Assembly: GCF_011397635.1 (NCBI RefSeq)
Contig: NC_064757.1
Coordinates: 32,587,839 to 32,651,838 of the forward strand
DNA length: 64,000 nucleotides
Reading direction: 5' to 3'
DNA from: Epinephelus fuscoguttatus
Lineage: Eukaryota > Chordata > Actinopteri > Perciformes > Serranidae
Part shown: positions 13,001-22,000 of the stretch, in pieces
Layout of the letters: each line of letters starts with the position of its first letter
Numbering within the stretch: position 1 is the first letter of the stretch
Position numbers and translations under genes: made by a program
The notes under the pieces: generated by a model
What the model saw: the letters and a program-made list of their open reading frames with translations, nothing else
Databases searched by the model: none
Told to the model about the DNA's origin: nothing

Positions 13001-16000
13001 GAAGTAATGTTCTGGCATTACTGGAAAATTAAAAACTAAATCAAAAGCAATGGCAAAATGTTCGTGATGCTGTAAGAGGTGTGTCAGCAGCAGTGGAGGA
13101 GGAAGTATTCAGACCCTTTTCATAAGTAAAAGTACCAATACCACAATGCAAAATTACTCTGTTACATGTAAAAGCTCTACACTGAAAGTATGTAAACTGG
13201 AAGCTGGAACCAAATGTTGTTGCATTAAAAATGAATACCTCTCAAGAGAGCTGCAAATTAATTTTCTAGTCAATCCACTAATCGTTTCAGTTGTATATTT
13301 TGATGATATCAAATAATTGCAGTAAAGTAAAAAGTACAATATGTCCCTTTGAAGTGTAGGGGAGTAGATATTAAAAGGGTCAAAGAAGGTAAAAGTACCT
13401 CAGATTTTTACTTAAGTAGAGTCCTTGAGTGAATTTACTAAGTTACATTCCACCACTGGACAGCAGAGCGACACACAGTAACTATGATTAAAAGAAAATG
13501 TTTTAGTTTTCTGTTTAGTTTAGTTTTCTGAAGTGATTCAGCAGCCATTCATTGGTCTCATCAAACACATCTTGGTAAGAGTGCTTTCAACCACTTGAAA
13601 AATGCTCTCTTACCTAAGAAAGGAGTGAAAACATGAAAACATTGGTGAATCCCAAAAATCTGTGGCTACTAACAAAATAACAACAAATCATGGATACAAA
13701 CAAAAATAAGAGAAATCTGTTTACATATCACTTCCTACAGGAGGCCCAATGTTTCAGCACAGCTCAGTCGTGTCCTTGCAAAAGTCTGCAGGCATTCTTT
13801 TTGAACTTTGTGCCATGTTTGTGAGAAAAGATCAAAAAATGTCTCATCATCCATGAGAAGTATGCTTCATCATCTGTTCCTGATAGTTGGGCACAAACGC
13901 TGACTCACAGTCGGCATTTTATTGGAATTCAACTTAATTACGTTCCTCTTTTCCCCAACCCTCAACCATCTTTAGTGAACCCCTGCGAGCTGCACTGTCG
14001 ACCAGTCGTTGAGTACTTTTCGGAGAAGATGCTCGACGCCGTGACAGACGGGACGCCGTGTTTCATGAACAACAAGTCCAGAAACATCTGCGTCAACGGA
14101 GTGTGCAAGGTAGTGTGGCTGGGTAAGAGACTAAAAGAGACAGGGGGTTATAGTGGAGCAGGATATGAGACAAGCTGCAGTGTAACGATAGTATAATGGA
14201 GGGAGGAGGTTTTTGGTACAAACTTCCATCTTACATGACTCTGTAATGCGTCCAATGTTGTATATTTATGTGTTTGTGCGTGTGTTTTGTCTGTAGGCGG
14301 TAGGCTGTGACTATGGCATCGACTCAAACGCTGTGGAGGATCGTTGTGGAGTCTGTTTGGGCGATGGCACAAGCTGTGAGACGGTCCACAAGACGTTTGA
14401 TGAAGAAGAAGGCTTTGGTGAGTGTAACACAAGGGATATTCGAGCAGCTGGAGACAAATCGAATTATCTAGACATAAGAATTGATCCAATTATAAAACTG
14501 TAGTAACACAAAACAGATAACCTATTAATGGGGAGAGGCTTTGATGTTCCCACCAGAGGAGTGTGAAAAAGCACGAAATTCAAGTTTATGTCTACAGGCG
14601 CAAAGTCATTTCAGGACAGTTCGTTAGTATTACGCCATTTGTGTTGTTCCTGTGTTGTCATGGCAGCCATCTTGTCCACACTGTGCAGCTGTTTGTCCTG
14701 CTGTACTTGGCTGGTGTGATGTGTGCATGTGTGTGTGCGCCTGCAGGCCCATGTTTGCGTTTGTCTAAAGACTGACATGTCTTTGGCTGATTTCACTGTG
14801 CTTGGAAAAATGTAATTCACATGCAGGAATAACACGCCACAAAGACACTTTAATAGAGAAAGAGGCTCTAAAACAATAAACATCCCTCCTTCTCTCCCTC
14901 TCTCCCTCTCTGTCTGTGTGTGTTTGCCCCGCACAGCATCCTTTCCAGATAACCAGCCCAGATGTGTAAGACTTCAAAAGGCTTAGACCAAGGGCAAACC
15001 TCCCCCTCCTTTGCACAAACACAGAAACACACACACCTTCCCACAAACATCATTAAACTCCAGAGACCTACTCATAGCTGCTTTCGTCCTCCCCCATCCA
15101 GCCCCCCCATCCACACACAATAAAAAACAGAGACAGGGCAGTGCCCCCCACGCCGAATACGCACACGTACACTCACACACACACACATGCCAACCGCCCC
15201 CACAGACTGAGCCCACCCTCTATTAAAGATCAGAGAGAAACTGTCTGGTTGTCTGGATGTGAGTGTGGCAGCAGCCATGGTGGGCCATCCATTACCTCGC
15301 TGTGACTCTGACTCCCCTCTCGACTCTCTCAGGGTACGTGGACGTGGGTGTGATACCTGTGGGGGCGCGGGACATCCTGGTAAAGGAAGTGGAGGAGGCA
15401 GGTAACTTCCTGGCTCTGAGGAGCGAGGCGTCAGAGGAGGAGTACTTTCTCAATGGCAACTTCATCATCCAGTGGAACGGGGAGTATGAGGCCGGTGGGA
15501 CGACATTTTACTACGAACGCAGCGGGAACCTGGAGAACCTTACCGCTCCTGGACCCACCAAAGAGCCAATTGTACTGCAGGTAGGCCATCATAATACAAA
15601 GGCGAAATATATATGAAAGGAATGGACGTTCTTTATTTTTTTAAAATGTTTCAGTATTCTAAAATAACAAGCATTTTGCATCTTATCTCACTGTCCATGT
15701 AGAGTGATCTCAGCCAATCAGAGCATAAAAACTTGCCAGTAACAATAACAATAATCAGATATTTCAAAGACACTGAATACTGAAATCTGGAAGTCTTTTT
15801 ACTCTGTGTAATAATTCATGTGGTTGTCCAGTTGTTCTTTCAGGAGAGGAACCCGGGTATAAAGTACGAGTACGTCATCAGGAAGACCAAAGAGACAGGA
15901 AATGAGGTCATGGAACCCATTTACAGGTGGAGACATGGGGCATGGACGGACTGCAGCACCACCTGTGGCTTAGGTTGGTGTTCTCATCCTATAAAAAAAT

Positions 16001-19000
16001 ATGGATATCCAGTGATATTTTAGTTACAACTTGGCCATCTGCTTTCTGACTCCCTGGTTGTTTCAGGTGAGCAGCACCAGCCTGTTCGGTGCTTTGAGAT
16101 GGACGTGGGTGTCGTGGATGAGTCTCTGTGTGACCCGGCCAGCCGTCCAGAAGACAGGCACCGAAAATGCAAGAATATGGATTGTCCCGCAAGGTCCCCA
16201 AAATGCTCTTTAACTCTTATCTTTCCCTGTCAGCACTATTACGACCTCAAAACATATTGAACTGTGGTTGTAGTTGTAAAAATATTTCTTGATGATCATT
16301 GCATTGATAATATTGGGGAGTCATCAGGCTGTTTCGCTATCTCCTGTAGATGCGTACGGAATATAATGGCTGATTTGAAAGTAAAAAGAAGCCATTTCAC
16401 TGCCTAATTTAGATTTTTCAGTAAGTTGAAAGTGTGATGTCTCTGGCTTTCATTGAAATGACAAATAGAAGAACTTCAGCTGATGAAGCTGATTATTTAG
16501 TCACTGATATTTTCATCTTTTGGACTGGATATGGAGCCTCAATACATTTTTTGGTAATGACTAAAATGTGTTCATACAACATGATAAAACTGTCAAGTAC
16601 AGAAAGTTGGCATCAATGGCCTGGTCAGGTTTTATAGTCTTGTTTACTCGTTCTTTGATGACAAAGTTCTGGATTTAATATATTTCATATTGTGTATATT
16701 TAAAGGTCCAGTGTGTAGGATTTAGGGAGGGGTGAATGGAGCCAAAATACATAATGTCAAATTACCTGGGGTATTATATTGGTTATATAAAAAAAACCCT
16801 CAAACAACGAAGACAAACACAACTATTTCATCTTTCAGTGAAAAAGTATTTAACTTTCCACTGGTCCTGAAAGTGGCGGCCCTCGCTCCCAGCTTTTCGC
16901 TTCTTTGCTTTGGTTCAGTCTGTGTATTTCATACTTGGTGCATGTCTACAAACTGTATGATAGTCCAGCCATTGTGAAGTGATTCAAAAAAATACAAAGT
17001 GATCTTGCTTCATTAACCAATATTGTATCAGTCATATTGTATATTTTGAATGTCAAGCTGCAGGCTGTTTAAAATCAGTCTGAGGGCCACAGTGGTCACA
17101 GGGAAGGACGGATTTCTTGTAGATGTTTTTCTGGGCCAGTGGTCTGGATAAAGTATGTTTCCATTTGTGCATAATCACCTGAAACTAAGAGTTGCTGTGC
17201 TTTCATTGCTTTAGAATGAGCTGTTTACTGTGTATCTTCATATGGAGCAGATTTTCCTCTACCGAGTCCACCATTGTGTTCTAGAGTAGCGTTCTAGTAA
17301 CAAATCAAACACTGGCTCCAGATGGGGCCCATTTATGTTTTCACGTCGTCCACTATAGTTCTCCTACGCACTTGGCACGCGGGAGAAGTTTCAGTTGGTT
17401 GCAATCTGCAACCTCATCTCTAGATGCCACTAAATCCTTCACATGAGACCTTTGATATATATAGTATATGATATTTTGCAAGCTGTAAACTCTATTTTAT
17501 TGAGGCAAAGATCTTTCAATTAGTTTGGCTTGCTTTGGCAAATTTAAAAAGGGTTTTGTCTAAAACATGTGTTTTCCTTAAAGCAAGGTATTCACAAACT
17601 TATTTTTGGGTTTCAGCACCAAAACTCCAGTAATGTATTGGCAGTAGTATCATTTTCAAACGATACCCAGACCTGTTTGCTGTTAGAAGATGATAATAGT
17701 CGTCTGCTTGCCATGTGTTCCCCATTTATTTTTTTCAGTGCCATCAAATCACTTTTATCAGCAGTCTCATTCTTCACCCTCTTTTTCTGTCTGTCTGCTC
17801 GTCCTCAGGTGGTGGGTGAGTGGCTGGCAGCAGTGTACGGCCACCTGTGGATCAGACGGGGTACGGAAACGAACCGTGCTCTGTGTTCGTACAGTGTCAG
17901 GCGAGGAAAGGGTGCTGCATCCTGTCGAGTGCAAGCATCTCCTTAAACCCAAACCTGTGGTGCAATGTAACAGAGATGTCACCTGTGGACAGGACTGGGC
18001 TGTCGGCAACTGGGAAGAGGTATGCTTGTTTTTTCTATTTTACTCTGTTATTATTCTGTTGCCTTGTGTCTCTGTAGCTTTTATCTCCCTGACTTTGGTC
18101 CTCCAGATCACAGACTTTTTCCCCAGTAAATGTATTATTTATGCCCTTCCTCCTTTGCAGTGCCCAGTCACATGTGGAGGAGGTGTTCGCTCACGTACAG
18201 TCACATGTGCACTATCACCCAAGAAGACCTGCGATCTCTCAACCAAACCTCGGTCTAGATCGCTGTGTGCCTTGCAGAGCTGCCCTAACTCAAGTCTCCG
18301 GCGACGACCGGGGCCTCCACCTAAATACCGCCGCATCTTCCCACCCAAGAGCCGCCCCACCAAGCATCCTACATCTGCACCTACCTGGGCTCCCTCAAGC
18401 ACCACGGCCACAGCTGCACCCACAGCTGCCACTGTCACTGTAAAGAGGAAAACAACCACCACAGCAACTACAACTGCTTTCATCCCTTCCACAACATCCC
18501 TTTCAACCCCTAAAACAACAATCCCTGAAATCATAGACACAGATGATTATGGGTTTGATGTTAAAGTGAAGAACAATAAGGATAAGAAAGGGAAAGTTTC
18601 CCCACCTAAAGCCAAATCTGCTGAAAAGGACAGTAAAATAACTGGCATGGAAAAGGAAAAGGTAGAGGAGAGTGACGAGGGAGAGGAGGGAAGTACGCCA
18701 AATGTGGTGATGTATACTCCAGGATATGATTATGTCGTTGAGGATAGGACAACAGAGGAGGAGGAAGGGATCATTGACCTGGATGTTACCACATCTGCAT
18801 CACTCAAAAATCCTCTTAAATCAACCATGCCGACACCACTCATCACACCTGCTTTGCAAACAAGTCCACCCACCAAAGCATCCACCTACTCCACCCAACA
18901 CACCAGTACTAAAACATGGGCAAAGACCACTCACCACTATCCCTTCCCCAATTCCCACACCACCCCACGTATCAATCCATACAGCCCCAGGACACAGAGG

Positions 19001-22000
19001 GTTCCCCTCACCACTCCTGCGTACCACTCTGTCACATCGAAAGCGGGCTTCACTACAACAAGAGCTCCTTCAACAACTGCAAGGAAACCATTCACCACAT
19101 CAGCATCACCCCAGCCCACAGTGAAGATCATTAAACTAAAGAAGCCTGCCGTGACGCCCAGGAAAAACAGCTCCACCTCTCGTTCTAAAAAGCCGTCCTC
19201 CTGGCCCAAAGGCGGTCGCTCCAAGAGCCAAAACCAGCGACCACAAAGTCCCGTGAGCAGCTCCGTCAGTGACCAGAGCAACGTGATGGCCAGAGAGCCG
19301 GTCAGCATGGATCTATTCTGGATTGTAGGAAACTGGAGTGAGGTGAGTACAAACCATAGAAATAGAATGAGAGTAGGACGGACATTGAGCTGTTTGCTGT
19401 GGTGAAATGGCAGTAGTTGGTAGTTGTTATGGTGACAATACAAGTCAATGGGGCTGTAAAGTGTGTCACTCACACTCACTATTTCAAGAACTCTGTTTCG
19501 GCCAACTGTTCATACTTAGCCAGCGTTTCCCATTTGTCTGTCTCTTGCTATAGATTGGCATCAAAGGTCCAGTGTTATTCAATGGTAGTTGTTATGGTGA
19601 CAATACAAGTCAATGGGGCTGTAAAGTGTGTCACTCACACTCACTATTTCAAGAACTCTGTTTCGGCCAACTGTTCATACTTAGCCAGCGTTTCCCATTT
19701 GTCTGTCTCTTGCTATAGATTGGCATCAAAGGTCCAGTGTTATTCATAACTATATTTTTTTTAGTGTATCATCAGTTTTGTGTTTTTATTACCTTAGACT
19801 CATCTATATCTACATACAGAGGGGGTCCTTGTCCACGAAGTCTGCCATGTTGTTTCTACAGTGGCCCAGAACGGACAAACCAAACACTGGCTATAGGCAA
19901 AGCCATTTACTGAACTCAGATATGAATTATAATTTGATGAATTACCAGTTGAAATATCCATCCACCATAGTTTCAGTCCTGCAATCTCCATGGTAACTGC
20001 TTATCCTCTTGAGGGTCACGGGGAGGCTAGAGCCTATTCCAGCTGACATTGGGTGAGAGGCAGGGTACACCTTGGACAGGTTGACTATCGCAGGGCTGAC
20101 ACATAGAGACAACCATTCACAGTCACATTTACACCTACGGACAATTTAGAGTCACCGATAAACCTATCCCCAACCTTCATGTCTTTGGACTGTGGGAGGG
20201 CGCCGGAGTACCCGGGGAAAACCCACACTTACACGGGGAGAACATTCAAACTCCGCACAGAAGGGCTCCCTCCTGGGATTGTACCGGGAACCCTCTTGCT
20301 GTGAGGTGACGGTGCTAACCACCACACCATTATGCCGCCAGTAGAAATATGAAGAAATTTAATCTGGCGATCCTCAATTACTTTCTTGCAGCTAGGCAAC
20401 TTAGATCATGCACAAAAGATGCCTTTCCATGCTTCGTACAACTTCATTGCTCGTTTGGTCATTAGGGCAAAACCTCACCTCAGTGAGTTTGCCAATTTAA
20501 GTACAGGCTTGACATTATTGCTGGCAGTTGTCCAAGGCATACTATAACTTTAAAAGATCTTTCCTAATAGACATGCTATGACTGTTATGATGTGAATGCC
20601 TTGAAAATTGTCCTGCAGCACCTTGAACTTTATGTAATTTATCACAGTGAAGTTTTGTCTGCTTTACTCTCTCTTTTTTTAAGTTAATTTTTCTTGCATG
20701 GAAATTAAGTCACTAATGCTTCAGTGAAGCTTTGACACCTAGGTATTAATTTGAATTTTCTAAGAAGCATGATGTTACCATAAAACACAGAAGACAAACA
20801 ATGAGCAAAGATGGATGTTGGTAAAGGTTTGTGTTAATTTGATCATTTCTTTGTCAATGTCAGCTATTTGGCAGCAAAAAGGAGAGTCTCTTCTTGCAGC
20901 TGCATAATGTGACGTAAAAGTATAATTGTTTGATGTTTGATTAGTTAGATGCATATTAATGTCAATGTTCTATTGAAAAGTTATTTCCAGTAGCTTCTTG
21001 ATAGTAGGAAATCGAGTGAGGTATAATTTAGAGAATAGTTACAGGTGTAGTCCTTAAAGAGTTTCTGGTTGTTGATTTTTAGATTGCCAAAACTTCTACT
21101 TTACAGCGTCATTGCCTCACATGTCTCTTTAATCAGTTTGTCAGTGCACACATAAGCCAGGTAGAATTTTAATGAGAAAATACCCTTCCTCCCAAGTGTT
21201 CAACAACATGTGGAATTGGAGCAATATGGAGGACAGTGGTGTGCAGCTCCCAGAAGGATGAGGACTGTGCCAACATAAAGAGACCTGAGCCTGCACGCAC
21301 GTGTCACCTGCAGCCCTGTGCCACCTGGCAAAGTGGCAGCTGGAGCAAGGTGAGTAACCTTAGATTTCCTCCTGTCACCGAATCTGATAATTACTCTTAA
21401 TACTTAATTATAATTCCACTTATTATCCTTTACTTTTCCATCTGACCAGATGGGTTTGTTTCTGTTGCAGTTCTCACTTGTCGTGTTTTTCCGAGCTGTT
21501 TATTTCACTGTGATTTCCTCCACAGTGTCCAGATAACTGTGCGGTGGTGGGAAGGAGGTACCGTGATGTCCAGTGTGTCGATTCGCAGAGTAAACGTCCC
21601 CTTCGACCTTTCCACTGTCAAGCTGTGTCCAGCAGACCCCTCAGCACCTTGACTTGCCCTCACAAGCCCTGTATGAGCTGGAGTACATCACCATGGGGAC
21701 CGGTAGGAGCCTTATACACACTAAATCTTTATATATTACATGTTTGGCATATTTTTAATAGCTACAAGGAGTTATACATGTTTATATGGATATACATGTT
21801 CATTTGTCTTACCCCAAGTGATATCTAGCCATGCAGATAGTTTCATTTTCATCCCATTTTCCACCAGAGACCACAGTTATTGCAGCTCTGTCACAAGATG
21901 TAGCCTCTCTACTTTAATACATTAGGGACTGAGGATATGTAGCCACACCCAACTCCACAAATCAATGAAAGTTGTCACATTCAGGCCCAACATTATACAA

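Larger units (their letters stand above)
12126..13975. other. adamts12 intron with two hAT-type elements
   Basis: 1850-bp intron. It contains two separate short inverted-repeat elements with 8-bp flanking repeats (12515-12845 and 13091-13458). The 3' end (from about 13815) is the parent of the duplicate at 10201-10391. Confidence 0.85.
19343..21196. other. adamts12 intron with tandem duplication and SINE
   Basis: 1854-bp intron containing the 165-bp tandem duplication (19418-19746) and a reverse-oriented SINE (19988-20341). From about 20345 to 21196 only AT-rich sequence is seen. Confidence 0.85.

Noticed and set aside
18139-18540. 133-codon minus-strand frame
   Set aside because: It is antisense to the Thr/Pro-rich mucin-like exon of adamts12; the biased composition opens the opposite strand. 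The same holds for the minus frame at 18937-19479.
19417-19749. 110-codon frame with an internally repeated 55-residue peptide
   Set aside because: The repeat is the 165-bp DNA duplication, whose length happens to be a multiple of three. It lies within an intron and has no protein-like features.
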